Shown in pieces: positions 1 through 9,800 of a stretch of DNA of 64,000 nt. Under the pieces are notes generated by a model. The model was not told the origin of the DNA and ran no database searches. It saw only the letters and a list, made by a program, of their open reading frames with translations. Every line of letters starts with the position of its first letter. The first letter of the stretch is position 1. This DNA comes from UBA4416 sp963422675 (lineage in GTDB: Bacteria; Bacteroidota; Bacteroidia; B-17B0; Aurantibacillaceae), in assembly GCA_963422675.2 (NCBI GenBank), contig CAXVYS010000029.1, positions 186,001 through 250,000 on the forward strand. Direction: 5' to 3'. Made by a program: the position numbers and the translations under genes.

Positions 1-3000
1 CGGTCATAAATACTGCAGCTTAACGATTTTATTCCGGAGGTTTTAATATTAAAAATATCATTTCTGGAATCATTATTAGGCGTAAATACATTGGGAATGT
101 TAATGGACATCTCATCAATAACAGTAATGCAGTGTGTAACAGAATCTTTACAGCTTCCACCTGTTTTGGCAACTAACTTAATACAGCATTTCCCTGTATC
201 TAAGCTGGAAGTTGTAAGGTCGGTTGTGGTGTACATGGAATTATTACATAAGGTCCATAAATAACTTGTTGCATTGGTACTGCTATTAACCAAATGTACA
301 GGAGTTCCTAAAGTAACCATAGTTCCTTCTGTTATACTAAACAGCGCTTTGGTATTGGTATTCACTACAATAGGAGAAGGTAAAATAAAAGAAGCGGAGC
401 ACCCTGTAGCCGGATCGGTTGCTGTGGCAGATACCGTATAGGAACCTGCAGCAGGATAACAATGCGTTGGATTCCTCAAATTTCCGGTACTGCCATCGCC
501 AAAAGTATAGGAAATAACATTTATGGCAAAATTACCCGTATCCTTAAAATTAACACATACTGTGCCACAGCCAGCTGTAATATTTGATGCAATTAAAACT
601 ACGGGTGAAGGTCTCACAGAGACGGTTGTCACAAAATCAGTAGCACAGCCTCCATTAGATCCCGATACCGTATAATTCGTAGTGGTTGATGGTGAAGGAT
701 TAATAACAGAAGTAGTTGCGCCTGTGCTCCAGGTATAGCTCGTAGCACCATTGGCAGTGAGAGATGCATTTTGACCAGCGCATATGGTTGCCGAATTAGC
801 TGTAACAGCAGGCCCTGCACTACTTACAAAAACGGTAGAAGTACCTACACCGTTACATGTTCCTGAATTTCCGGATACGATATAAACAGTAGTAGTAGTG
901 GGAGCTACAGAAATTGTATTGCTTGTTTGAGATGTACTCCACGTATAAGAAACAGCAGAACTGGTAGGGGTAAGCACAGCAGATTGACCAGGGCATATGG
1001 TAGGATTGTTTACACTAATGCTGAGCGCGCCGCCTATTGTAACAGTGGCTGTTTGACTGGTATTACATCCTGAGGTCGAACCCGTTACTGTATAAACAGT
1101 TGTTGCAGCAGGAGAAACAGATATGGAGTTGGTTGTTTGAGTTGTATTCCAGATATAGGAAGATGCTGACCCGGTAGCCGTAAGCGTAGCCGACTGCCCT
1201 GCGCAAACGGTAGAACTGTTTACGCTAACCGTTGGATTAGAAGAAACAGTTACGTTAACCGAAACAGAAGCACTTGTACAGCCTGCACCGTTAATTCCTG
1301 ACACAGAATAACTTGTGGAAGTAATTGGGGTAACGGTTTGCGAACTACCCGTTACAGCATTCGACCAGGTATAGGTATTAGCTCCAGAGACATTTAAAAT
1401 AGCAGATTGTCCCACACAAAGTGTAGAAGGGGTTCCTGTAACGGTAAGCACAGGAAGGGCTAATATATTAACGGTAGAGGTAGAAGAGCCTGTACATGTA
1501 CCAACACTTCCACTTACAGTATAAACAGTTGTAGAGGCGGGACTAACCGTTATGGTACTGGTATTAGCTCCGGTATTCCATGTGTAAGTTGTAGCTCCAC
1601 TGGCTGTTAATACCGTAGTGGTTCCTGCGCAAACGGTTGCCGAAGATACACTGACACCAAGGCCTGAACCAATGGTAACAGTTGCGGTTTGTGTTCCGCT
1701 GCACGAGCCATTGCTGCCTGTTACCGTATAAACAGTAGTAGTAGCAGGAGAAACAGAAATAGTAGTAGTGGTTTGAGCAGTACTCCAGGTATAAGACGTT
1801 GCCACACTTGTTGGAGTAAGTATGGTGGATTGTCCCGGACAAACAGTAGCGCTGTTTACACTAATGCTTAAGCCCGAGTTTACTGTAATAATAATAGGTT
1901 GACGGTAAGTGCCGGGGCAAACGCCTGCAAATAATGTATAAGTTCCTGCTGATGAATACCCGGGGGAAACATAAGTTGACCCATTAGCAATAGCAGCACC
2001 TCCAACTAAACTATTAAACCAATTTACCGTTGTACCAGGCTCTGTAGAAGAAGCTGAAATACTAAAAGACTGATTGGCGCAAACGGTTTGACTGGCAGAA
2101 GTATTTAATGTATAATTACTGATTGATCCATAAGAACCTACTCCACCGTTAGTTGCTCCATTAGGCGGAAAATTGGCGGCAATATTACTTGTATTACCTG
2201 TTACCATTCCATTGGCTCCTCCGCTGGGATTATTTGTTGGAAGGAGGCCTGCAGAACAAATATGTCCACCCCCACCGCCACCGCCTGGACCATAAGCATC
2301 TGAATTACTTAAAAAACAGTTAAAGGCTACATTTCCTCCATTACCCCCTCTAGCAGTTAATACTGTTGGAAAAGCAGTAAGGTTAGTAGTTCCGTTTACA
2401 TTTAATACAATTGTTCCGCCGCCGCCGCCGCCGGCGGCGGCATCATTTGTCGAACAGCCTGGAACTGAATTTGCACCATTAGCACCATCAGCAACAATCG
2501 TTCCTGCACCACTTAAATTTCCATAACAAACAATATATACCATTCCCCCGCCATTGCCACCGGCTCCGGCCTGGTTATCATTCCCATCACCTGCACCGCC
2601 GCCGCCACCTATAAATAAGCGACCAGTTGAATAATCCAATGGTCTTCCTCCCATACCTCCTACATTTCTTCTGTTATCTCCTCCCCACGATGTATTACCC
2701 GGGGCTTTCGTTGTTACATTCTGGTTACTGCTGGAAAAAGAGTAGCCACCTTTTCCTCCTCCGGAGGATGTGTTTGCGGAAAAGTTAAGACTTTCCAAAT
2801 CCCATTTTGGATTTAGGGTAGTTCCGGTTGTTGGATTTCCATAACCATTATAATTTGTAATATTTCCGCCATTGGCACCGCCGCCGCCGCCGGAATTATG
2901 AGATGTGCCACCGCCACCACCATTAGCTATGGCGCCTCTTCCAAAAATACTGGCATAGAGCCTGTATACAGCTGTATCTCCAGCAATAGATTCCCCTTTA

Positions 3001-3710
3001 TAAGCACCTTCCGCAGTTTTTGTTGTACCCCATTTTTGCCCTCCGAAATTACTGGCGGTATTACTATCTGTAGGTCCTCCCCTGAAGCCTTTACCTGTTG
3101 CATTAATGGAAGGAGTGTTATTCAAAACGGTATTATTTTCTACTTCCACAACAACAATACCCCCAGTATTTCCATCCCATGATGGGCATGTAAGAAATCC
3201 AGGGCTACTTACTGTTAAGGTAGAATATCTTGGAACTTTTATAACCTGTACTTTTCCTGGCAATGTAACACTGTATCCAAAAGGATTTGCATTAGTATTG
3301 TAAGAAACGTCATAAGCATGTTTTAAGCCACAGTCCAGCACAATAGAGGTTAAGCTGGGAATATCTGTAATTTCCGCAAATTCATAATTACCACAATTGT
3401 TGTATGCTAGGATTTCTCCATGTGATGTGTTTTCAGGTATTGAATTACTGTAATCTCCTGACAGATTATCAAAACTTGCCTTCACGCCCGCTCCCTGCAT
3501 CTGTATAATCATCACCAGATCACCAATATTATAAGAGGCAGAACTGACAACACTAATGGAAGTATTGCCTGTGGCTGCATTTGCAGTTAATGGAGTATAA
3601 ATATTAACGATAGAATTGGCAACAGTAATAGTAACGGTTCCATCTTTCCCTCTTTGAGAAAATAATGAAATGCTGGATGCCAGTATTATTAAAGAGTATA
3701 TAACTTTCAT
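1..3710 (-). CDS. Glycine-rich, Ig/PKD-repeat surface protein with gliding-type T9SS sorting domain (partial, C-terminus off window)
   Basis: The frame is open from the ATG at 3710 to the window edge (1236 codons) and its last ~30 codons lie outside. An N-terminal signal peptide ends near SLFSQ. Residues ~210-515 form a glycine-rich region with several (GGC)n-coded Gly runs. Residues ~600-975 hold six Ig-like modules of ~70 residues with the pattern VCxGQxxxLT...YTWS...VSPxxTTxYTVxG. Two PKD-like modules follow (SYTFGDGS near 1067). At the edge IPNVFTPNNDSRNDIF starts the gliding-motility-associated (type B) sorting domain. Known: this domain sends proteins through the T9SS to the cell surface or medium. 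Inferred: a surface adhesin or matrix protein; ligand unknown. The stop codon is not visible, so C-terminal integrity cannot be judged. Confidence 0.85.
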   Translation of the reverse strand, partial: MKVIYSLIILASSISLFSQRGKDGTVTITVANSIVNIYTPLTANAATGNTSISVVSSASYNIGDLVMIIQMQGAGVKASFDNLSGDYSNSIPENTSHGEILAYNNCGNYEFAEITDIPSLTSIVLDCGLKHAYDVSYNTNANPFGYSVTLPGKVQVIKVPRYSTLTVSSPGFLTCPSWDGNTGGIVVVEVENNTVLNNTPSINATGKGFRGGPTDSNTASNFGGQKWGTTKTAEGAYKGESIAGDTAVYRLYASIFGRGAIANGGGGGTSHNSGGGGGANGGNITNYNGYGNPTTGTTLNPKWDLESLNFSANTSSGGGKGGYSFSSSNQNVTTKAPGNTSWGGDNRRNVGGMGGRPLDYSTGRLFIGGGGGAGDGNDNQAGAGGNGGGMVYIVCYGNLSGAGTIVADGANGANSVPGCSTNDAAAGGGGGGTIVLNVNGTTNLTAFPTVLTARGGNGGNVAFNCFLSNSDAYGPGGGGGGGHICSAGLLPTNNPSGGANGMVTGNTSNIAANFPPNGATNGGVGSYGSISNYTLNTSASQTVCANQSFSISASSTEPGTTVNWFNSLVGGAAIANGSTYVSPGYSSAGTYTLFAGVCPGTYRQPIIITVNSGLSISVNSATVCPGQSTILTPTSVATSYTWSTAQTTTTISVSPATTTVYTVTGSNGSCSGTQTATVTIGSGLGVSVSSATVCAGTTTVLTASGATTYTWNTGANTSTITVSPASTTVYTVSGSVGTCTGSSTSTVNILALPVLTVTGTPSTLCVGQSAILNVSGANTYTWSNAVTGSSQTVTPITSTSYSVSGINGAGCTSASVSVNVTVSSNPTVSVNSSTVCAGQSATLTATGSASSYIWNTTQTTNSISVSPAATTVYTVTGSTSGCNTSQTATVTIGGALSISVNNPTICPGQSAVLTPTSSAVSYTWSTSQTSNTISVAPTTTTVYIVSGNSGTCNGVGTSTVFVSSAGPAVTANSATICAGQNASLTANGATSYTWSTGATTSVINPSPSTTTNYTVSGSNGGCATDFVTTVSVRPSPVVLIASNITAGCGTVCVNFKDTGNFAINVISYTFGDGSTGNLRNPTHCYPAAGSYTVSATATDPATGCSASFILPSPIVVNTNTKALFSITEGTMVTLGTPVHLVNSSTNATSYLWTLCNNSMYTTTDLTTSSLDTGKCCIKLVAKTGGSCKDSVTHCITVIDEMSINIPNVFTPNNDSRNDIFNIKTSGIKSLSCSIYD
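2416..2441. repeat. In-frame (GGC)n trinucleotide repeat with perfect 18-bp GC palindrome
   Basis: Five CCG triplets run directly into CCGGCGGCGGC. Positions 2424-2441 form a perfect palindrome (GCCGCCGCC/GGCGGCGGC). The tract codes for Gly6 preceded by Ala3 in the minus-strand protein. Shorter (CCG)n tracts occur in the same gene near 2600-2612 and 2878-2893. A triplet slip would only add or remove glycines. Confidence 0.8.
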
Positions 3711-3818
3711 AGGATAGAATTAAGGACTCTACAAGATAAGAATTTTTATCCTTTTATGAAAAACTTCAAAAAAAAGACAAAATAAAGAAGGTACAAGTTT
3801 GTATGCTTCTCCTGGAAA

Positions 3819-4241
3819 TTAAAAATGATCCGGTATTTTATTTTTTTTCAACCCTACTAATGCAAGGAATATCCAACCCGCTACAAAAAACAAACCTCCC
3901 AAAGGTGTTACAGGGCCTAGCACTTTTAACCATTCAGCACCCAAAAGATCGCGTGTACATAAAAAATAAAGAGATCCTGAAAATAAAATAATACCAATTA
4001 AAAAGCAGTTGTATGCCCTGGTAATATTTTTATGAGTAACATGTTTGGAAAGTAAAACCAAAGCCAGCATAGCTAATACATGATACATCTGGTATTTCAC
4101 CGCGGTATCAAATCCATTTAACTGGTCGGGTGTAATAAGCCCCGTTTGTAATTTACTTTTTAAAAAGTGAGCGCCTAATGCTCCAAGTGCAACGGCAGTA
4201 GCACCAAGCAGGCCAATAGTTATTAATTTTTTATCGTTCAT
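3819..4241 (-). CDS. DUF423 family small membrane protein (YgdD-like)
   Basis: A 140-residue protein with four hydrophobic segments (about residues 5-25, 48-66, 75-95 and 112-132). It has the family features: an N-terminal GALGAH motif and the conserved TAVKYQMYHVLAML stretch. The length is normal for DUF423. Function is unknown for the family; it is an inner-membrane protein. It lies 10 bases downstream of the DUF4476 gene on the same strand and is probably cotranscribed with it. The start ATG is at 4241. Confidence 0.88.
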   Translation of the reverse strand: MNDKKLITIGLLGATAVALGALGAHFLKSKLQTGLITPDQLNGFDTAVKYQMYHVLAMLALVLLSKHVTHKNITRAYNCFLIGIILFSGSLYFLCTRDLLGAEWLKVLGPVTPLGGLFFVAGWIFLALVGLKKNKIPDHF

Positions 4242-4251
4242 GATAATCTTT

Positions 4252-5349
4252 TTATTTCGATATAAATTTTAAAAAATCGTCTTTTGTTTCTTTGAATTGA
4301 AATTCTTCGGCTAATGCAGCAGCATTTTCCTTATCAGTTAAAATCGGGTAGGCGAATTTCAGGCATTCTGATTTTTCTCTGTCATGATTAAATAATTGAG
4401 TTAATGATTTTAACTGTAGAGAAGATAAGCAAACACTGATCAAGACTTTTTTTGCAGCGGTTAACTTTTCATTTTCATAACCACTGTTTTTTATTTTGGC
4501 ATAAAACTCATTAAACTTTGAGTCCTCCAGTGGTTGTGTACACTTCATGTCTTTCTGTTTCAGTTTACCCTCCTGCTCTTCAACAAAAGTGGTATAATTA
4601 TCTTTTATCGTTTGGTATTTGAAAGAGGGATACAGCAGAGTCACATTTTTTTTATCTGAAATATGGAGGTAAGCTAATTTAGCAAAGGTCAGCCGGTCCA
4701 TTTCGGCAGGAAAACAATTAATTAACAGGCTTAGCTGTGCACTTGTATAACAGTTAAGGTTAATGATCTGGTTCAAATACCCGGTTCTTCGGTCTTCGTC
4801 ATTGCAATTGTTTAATAACTTCACACCATATTGTATATCATTATCGGTTAATACAGTATAGCAGGCAGATGTTGTTGTGATATAATTAAGATAAAATACA
4901 GGCTTGTTATCTTTGGCTTTATAAAGGTTGCCATAAATACTATTATCTACAACAGGCCCTGCTATTTTAGGTGCTTCAGGAATAGGTGGAGTAGGCGGGC
5001 CCGATAATTCAGAAACCGATTTAAATTTAATGCATACCTTTTTTGCATGATCCGTTAACTCATAAGTGAATTCTTTATTTGCATATTTTGGTTCATTTAC
5101 AAACAGAATAGAATCTTTTAAATGCAGTTGTGTAGTAGTGAGAGTGGATGTAATTTCGATGTGATGCCAGCCTATAGACAAATCAAAGGCTTTGATATTG
5201 GATTGCGGCATCGTGTTAATAGAAGCCTCGTCAACTTTTAAAAGAAATGGATTTCCGGAAGTACTAAAAATAACCAGTGAGTTGGATTGTGATTTTAATA
5301 TAAAACCACTTAAAACCGTAATAACTAGTAATATATATTTTTGTGGCAT
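4252..5349 (-). CDS. Secreted protein with tandem DUF4476 domains
   Basis: I chose the ATG at 5349 (MPQKYILLVI...). The longer frame needs a TTG at 5370 that lies inside a -7 promoter box. The N-terminus is a signal peptide. After a beta-rich N-terminal part and a proline-rich linker (PPTPPIPEAP), the C-terminal half contains two successive ~90-residue helical units. Each carries the DUF4476 signature (LTSxQLxxLxxxF..xExxRLxFAKxAY...F.F..T..D), the first from about 175-270 and the second from about 275-365. DUF4476 is common in Bacteroidota secreted proteins and its function is unknown. It is divergent from the saccharopine-dehydrogenase-like gene. Confidence 0.8.
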   Translation of the reverse strand: MPQKYILLVITVLSGFILKSQSNSLVIFSTSGNPFLLKVDEASINTMPQSNIKAFDLSIGWHHIEITSTLTTTQLHLKDSILFVNEPKYANKEFTYELTDHAKKVCIKFKSVSELSGPPTPPIPEAPKIAGPVVDNSIYGNLYKAKDNKPVFYLNYITTTSACYTVLTDNDIQYGVKLLNNCNDEDRRTGYLNQIINLNCYTSAQLSLLINCFPAEMDRLTFAKLAYLHISDKKNVTLLYPSFKYQTIKDNYTTFVEEQEGKLKQKDMKCTQPLEDSKFNEFYAKIKNSGYENEKLTAAKKVLISVCLSSLQLKSLTQLFNHDREKSECLKFAYPILTDKENAAALAEEFQFKETKDDFLKFISK

Positions 5350-5367
5350 TTTATAAGTTCCAGATAA

Positions 5368-5375
5368 CAAATTTA
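5368..5375 (-). promoter_or_regulatory. -7 promoter box TAAATTTG for the DUF4476 gene
   Basis: The minus strand reads TAAATTTG here, a full match to the Bacteroidota primary-sigma -7 consensus TAnnTTTG, 18 bases before the ATG at 5349. It supports that start over an upstream TTG. No clear -33 TTG was found. Confidence 0.5.
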
Positions 5376-5379
5376 AGGT

Positions 5380-5387
5380 TATTTTTG
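5380..5387 (+). promoter_or_regulatory. -7 promoter box TATTTTTG for the saccharopine-dehydrogenase-like gene
   Basis: TATTTTTG matches TAnnTTTG and lies 17 bases upstream of the ATG at 5405. The box is separated by four bases from the oppositely oriented box at 5368-5375, so the two divergent promoters almost touch and may compete. Confidence 0.5.
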
Positions 5388-5404
5388 CGATACAAATTAT
5401 AGTT

Positions 5405-6736
5405 ATGAGTAAAATATTAATTATTGGCGCTGGGCGTTCTTCATCAAGTTTAATTGATTATTTAGTATCAAATGCAAAAGCTGAAAATTGGCAGATCACC
5501 ATTGCAGACGCTAATAAAGCAGCCGTAGAATCAAAGATCACGAATTACAGGGATAATGCTACGGCTGTTGAGTTTGATGTAACTAATTCCGCACTCAGAG
5601 AAACATTAATTACCCAGGCTGATTTTGTAGTATCCATGTTGCCGGCATTTATGCATGCAGATGTAGCAAGGGATTGTGTGCGACTGGGGAAACATTTGGC
5701 TACAGCCAGCTACGTGAGTAACGAGATGAAGGAGTTGGATGCAGAGGCAAAACAAAAAAATATTTTATTATTGAATGAATGTGGATTGGATCCGGGAATC
5801 GATCACGCTTCTGCGATGAAGGTTATTCATCATATCAAATCCATTGGCGGTAAAATTACCAGTTTCAAATCTTTTTGCGGAGGCCTGGTAGCACCCGAAA
5901 GTAACGATAATCCCTGGGGATATAAATTTAGCTGGAACCCACGTAATGTGATATTGGCAGGGCAAGGCACTGCCCAGTTTATAGAAAACGGAAATCTGAA
6001 ATTTATTCCCTACAACCGTATTTATACACAAATTGAAACTATAGAAGTGGAAGGGCATGGTAAATTTGATGCCTATGCCAACCGAGATAGCATCAGTTAC
6101 AAACAACCTTATGAATTGGCTGACGCCACAACCATGTTACGTGGTACGTTACGTATGCCGGGCTATTGCAAGGCATGGAATGTATTTGTGAAATTAGGGT
6201 TGACAGATGATACATACAAAATAAAAAATGCGGATACCTTAACGTATACGCAATTAATAGAATCTTTTTTACCTGACGGAACCGCAACGGCAAAAGCAAA
6301 ACTAATGGCTTTTATGGGAACGGAGATGGATGAAGATGTTTTAGCTAAATTGGAATACCTGGAGTTGTTTTCAAATAAACCGATTACCTTAAAGGAAGCA
6401 TCACCGGCGGAGTTACTGCAACATTTATTGGAAGAAAAATGGTTGTTAAAAGCGGGGGATAAAGATATGATTGTTATGCAACACCAGTTCCAATATCAGT
6501 TAAATGGCGTTTACAAAAATTTGAATTCTTCCTTAGTAGTTATTGGGGACAATGAGGTGCATACAGCAATGGCTAAAACCGTTGGGTTACCTTTGGCAAT
6601 TTCTGTAAAGAATTTTTTAACCGGTAAATTTAAATTGTATGGTGTGCAAATCCCTATTGTGAAAGAGATTTATGAGCCGATGCTTGCCGAACTAGAAACA
6701 TATGGCATAAAATTTATTGAAAAAGAAGTAGGATAA
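5405..6736 (+). CDS. Saccharopine dehydrogenase-like oxidoreductase (LYS9 type)
   Basis: A 443-residue protein with an N-terminal NAD(P)-binding Rossmann fold (ILIIGAGRSSSSLIDYL, residues 4-20). It has a saccharopine-dehydrogenase C-terminal domain with the family stretches NECGLDPGIDHASAMKVI and FCGGLVAPESNDNPWGYKFS. Family role: reversible conversion of saccharopine and glutamate/aminoadipate semialdehyde in lysine metabolism, in the cytoplasm. Whether this copy makes or degrades lysine cannot be told, because no other lysine gene is present in the window. It is a single-gene unit with its own promoter and a hairpin terminator behind it. Confidence 0.9.
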   Translation: MSKILIIGAGRSSSSLIDYLVSNAKAENWQITIADANKAAVESKITNYRDNATAVEFDVTNSALRETLITQADFVVSMLPAFMHADVARDCVRLGKHLATASYVSNEMKELDAEAKQKNILLLNECGLDPGIDHASAMKVIHHIKSIGGKITSFKSFCGGLVAPESNDNPWGYKFSWNPRNVILAGQGTAQFIENGNLKFIPYNRIYTQIETIEVEGHGKFDAYANRDSISYKQPYELADATTMLRGTLRMPGYCKAWNVFVKLGLTDDTYKIKNADTLTYTQLIESFLPDGTATAKAKLMAFMGTEMDEDVLAKLEYLELFSNKPITLKEASPAELLQHLLEEKWLLKAGDKDMIVMQHQFQYQLNGVYKNLNSSLVVIGDNEVHTAMAKTVGLPLAISVKNFLTGKFKLYGVQIPIVKEIYEPMLAELETYGIKFIEKEVG

Positions 6737-6761
6737 GTTTTACTCAAAAATATCATTCACT

Positions 6762-6797
6762 AAAAAGCGACTATCTGTTTAAAGATAATCGCTTTTT
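6762..6797. terminator. Bidirectional hairpin terminator
   Basis: AAAAAGCGA-C-TATCT pairs with AGATA-A-TCGCTTTTT around a 6-base loop with a single C/A mismatch. It has an A run on one side and a T run on the other, and lies between two convergent genes ending at 6736 and 6818. Confidence 0.8.
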
Positions 6798-6817
6798 TAA
6801 TGGACTGTAATTACCGG

Positions 6818-9800
6818 TTATTTGGTAATCACTATTTTTTGATGAATAGAGTTATTGCCGGATTTATTGATCATGTAATAAATTCCGTTAGCCATTCCGT
6901 AAATTTCAGTTTGATAATTATTGGAACTGTTTAAGGAAATGGGTTGTAATTCACGTCCTAACTGGTCAATAATAACGAGCATTAATTCTGCATTTGCTTT
7001 AATGGTAAAGTCACCGGTATTTGGATTTGGGAAAACAGATAAGGCCAATTGCTCCTGTTGTGAAAGAGTTTCGATACCTGTACAGGTTGATACCGATTGA
7101 GTAATACTTGCTGATTTAGTGCAGCCATTACTGTTCTTGCCAATTACAGTGTAAGTAGTTGTACTGTTAGGAGAAACAGAAACCGTTACACCGGATAAGT
7201 TTCCTGGGTTCCATGTATAAGTAGAAGCAGTTCCCTGTGCTGTTAAGCTGGCAGTTTGTCCACTACAAATTAAAGTAGTTGAAGTAATAGCCGAAACAGT
7301 TGGTAACGTATTTACAGTAATGGAAACAGTTGATTTTCCTGCACAGGCGGTGTTTGTGCCAACCACAGAGTAATTAGTATTTGCTGTAGGTGATACGATT
7401 AAACTGTTAGTGGTTGTTCCGCCGGGCGACCATGTATAACTATTGGCACCGTTTGCGGTTAGTGTAACACTTTGTCCTGCACAAATCGTAGTTGTGTTGG
7501 ATATGGCTGTAACTGTTGGCGAAACAAGGAAGTTCAGTGCTTTCGTATTTGAAATAGCAGTACATCCGTTTACATTGGTAGCATATAATTCATAGTTCCC
7601 ATTAGCTTTCGCATAGCAGGAAGACGTATTAATTGCGTTTAATACTGCATTATTATTTTTCCATTGATAGGTAATTCCCGAAACGGTTGGTGAAGTTAAT
7701 TGGATAGAATCACCACTACAGATAGATAGGGTAGAGCTTGCAATAGTTACATTATCACACAGGTTGAGTTTTTTGCTTCTTGGAAATGAAAATGTATAGA
7801 TCGTACTTTGTGCATTGGTTAAAGAAGCAACTCCGTCTGCATTATTAGAAATAATCCCAAAATCATTATCATTGGCAATGGCAATACAGGTATCATTAAT
7901 GATGGTTAACCCTTCTTTTTTCTCGATGCTTGGATCGTAGCCACTGGCAATAACATCAATCAACAATGTTTTCTTTACTACGGTAACACCATTGGCTGCG
8001 GCAGTAGTAGAGTCTAATAACTGCTCAAATGATTTGGTTCCTGATGCATATATTAAATGTTGTGTAGGATTAATAGGTGTAGCAGGAGCAATGTTAATCA
8101 AGTATACTTTACCGTAAGATTCGGTCGAACTTTTTCCATGCTCTAACACTAATAATTCATGATCATTTATCGCTACAGCATCACCGATATAGCGTTTGTC
8201 ATTTTTAATAGAACTTAATGCACCACTTACAGGAACCGCATCGTGCTCGTAGCCTAACATACGGGTGGTGTTTGTTCTGGTATCGATTTCAACAAAGCGG
8301 TGTAAGCGTGTATTCTTTTTTAAGTTAACATCACTTGCAGGAAACAGAATAGTATTCTGAATAAAGCCATATACCTTTTTATTAGGTGTAAAAGCAACTC
8401 CTTCAAAACCTTTGTTTGGATTTCTGAATTTAAAAATAGTATCAATGGCAAGATCTTGTGGTTGAGCACTTGCTAAACCTCCATAGGGAGCATAACGGTT
8501 TATAACCTTGCCATTATGATCGGTATGCCAGATACTTACGCCATATTCTTCAGAGATCCATAAATCGTTATCATTTCCTTCAGTTACGCCTTCCGAATCA
8601 ATACCCCAGATATCAGGTGTAGCTACGTTTCCATTAACATCTGTCAAGGCAATTTCTCCGGTTCCACCATTTTGAGTAGGGTTAATTAAGCCAGTGGTAA
8701 TGCTATTGTCGGGGCGTCTCAGGGAGATGTTTGATACATAAACCAGGGAGTCGCCCTGTGCTTTAAATCTCATCACATTTGGATTAAATGCAGGTAAGGC
8801 AAATAATTTAGCTGTATTATTGGATCCTCCCATGGAGATGGCATAACTGTTATTGTTCGCATCTAAATTAGGTCCTCTGTCGGTGATCACATAAAATTCA
8901 TTGCCAGTTCCTTTGATGTAACTTAATCCGGAAAAACCTCCGTTCGGAATAGCGAGCCCCTGGTAAGTCCCAATGGTTTGCGGATGTTTCCATGTATAGC
9001 GTTTTGCGATAATTCCGGTATTTAATAAAGTGAAATTCTGAGAAGATGCCATAGGATTTAAGGCAAGATCTGCTATTCCGTTAATACTTAATGTATGAGT
9101 AATACCAACGGCTAATGGTGCAGAAAGAGTAATGGTTGCTGTATCTCCACCGGTATTAAGAACAATTGAAGAAACACTTACTCCTGGTGTAAAGGTATAA
9201 TTAGAAGTAGTGGTAGCAGACGCAACAGTAACCGGCTCGCTGAATTTTACTTTTACGATGGAAGTACTGAATAAAGAGGTGGATGATACCGTTGGAGGGA
9301 TCATATCTGCCGTTCCGGAAGAGGTAACTTTAAAATCATCTATTTTAATATTAGAACTTGTTCCTGTTCTGTTAAACGTATAACGTAAATACAAATTCGC
9401 CTGATTATTTGCACCTGCAGGAAGTGTTAGGGCTGCGCCGCTTGCAAGTCCCCAGTTACCTGCTGTTGCTTCTGTGTAATTGATAAGGGTGTAAGTAATG
9501 TTATCGGTACTCCATTCAAAAGCATAGGTTGCATTGGTATTATAAGTGGCCGAAGATTTTCTCATCCCAAAAGAAACTGTAATATTGGCATAACCGGAAG
9601 TACTGGTTTGTAATAAAGCGGTTGATGTTCCTATTTGTGAAGAAGGAATACTACTGCCTGCTGTATTGGTAAATGTTACTGAATTTCCTTCTCCTAAGTA
9701 AGCTCCTCCCGAAACACCTGTATAGCCGGATGATCCTGTGTTGGTGCTGATATTCATGTTAACTCCTGTAAAGGTCCATCCCAAAGGGTTTGCGTTAGCT

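Noticed and set aside
380..1890. Regularly spaced similar DNA (about 210-220 bases apart), considered as a CRISPR-like or tandem repeat array
   Set aside because: The spacing equals one Ig-like protein module, and similarity is at protein level in one reading frame with no short identical repeats plus unique spacers.
2898..3303. Plus-strand open frames of 94 and 65 codons
   Set aside because: They lie fully antisense to the glycine-rich part of the surface protein and show no domain or signal peptide.
5349..5370. TTG start at 5370 for the DUF4476 protein
   Set aside because: The TTG is the end of the -7 box TAAATTTG. The ATG at 5349 starts directly with a signal peptide.
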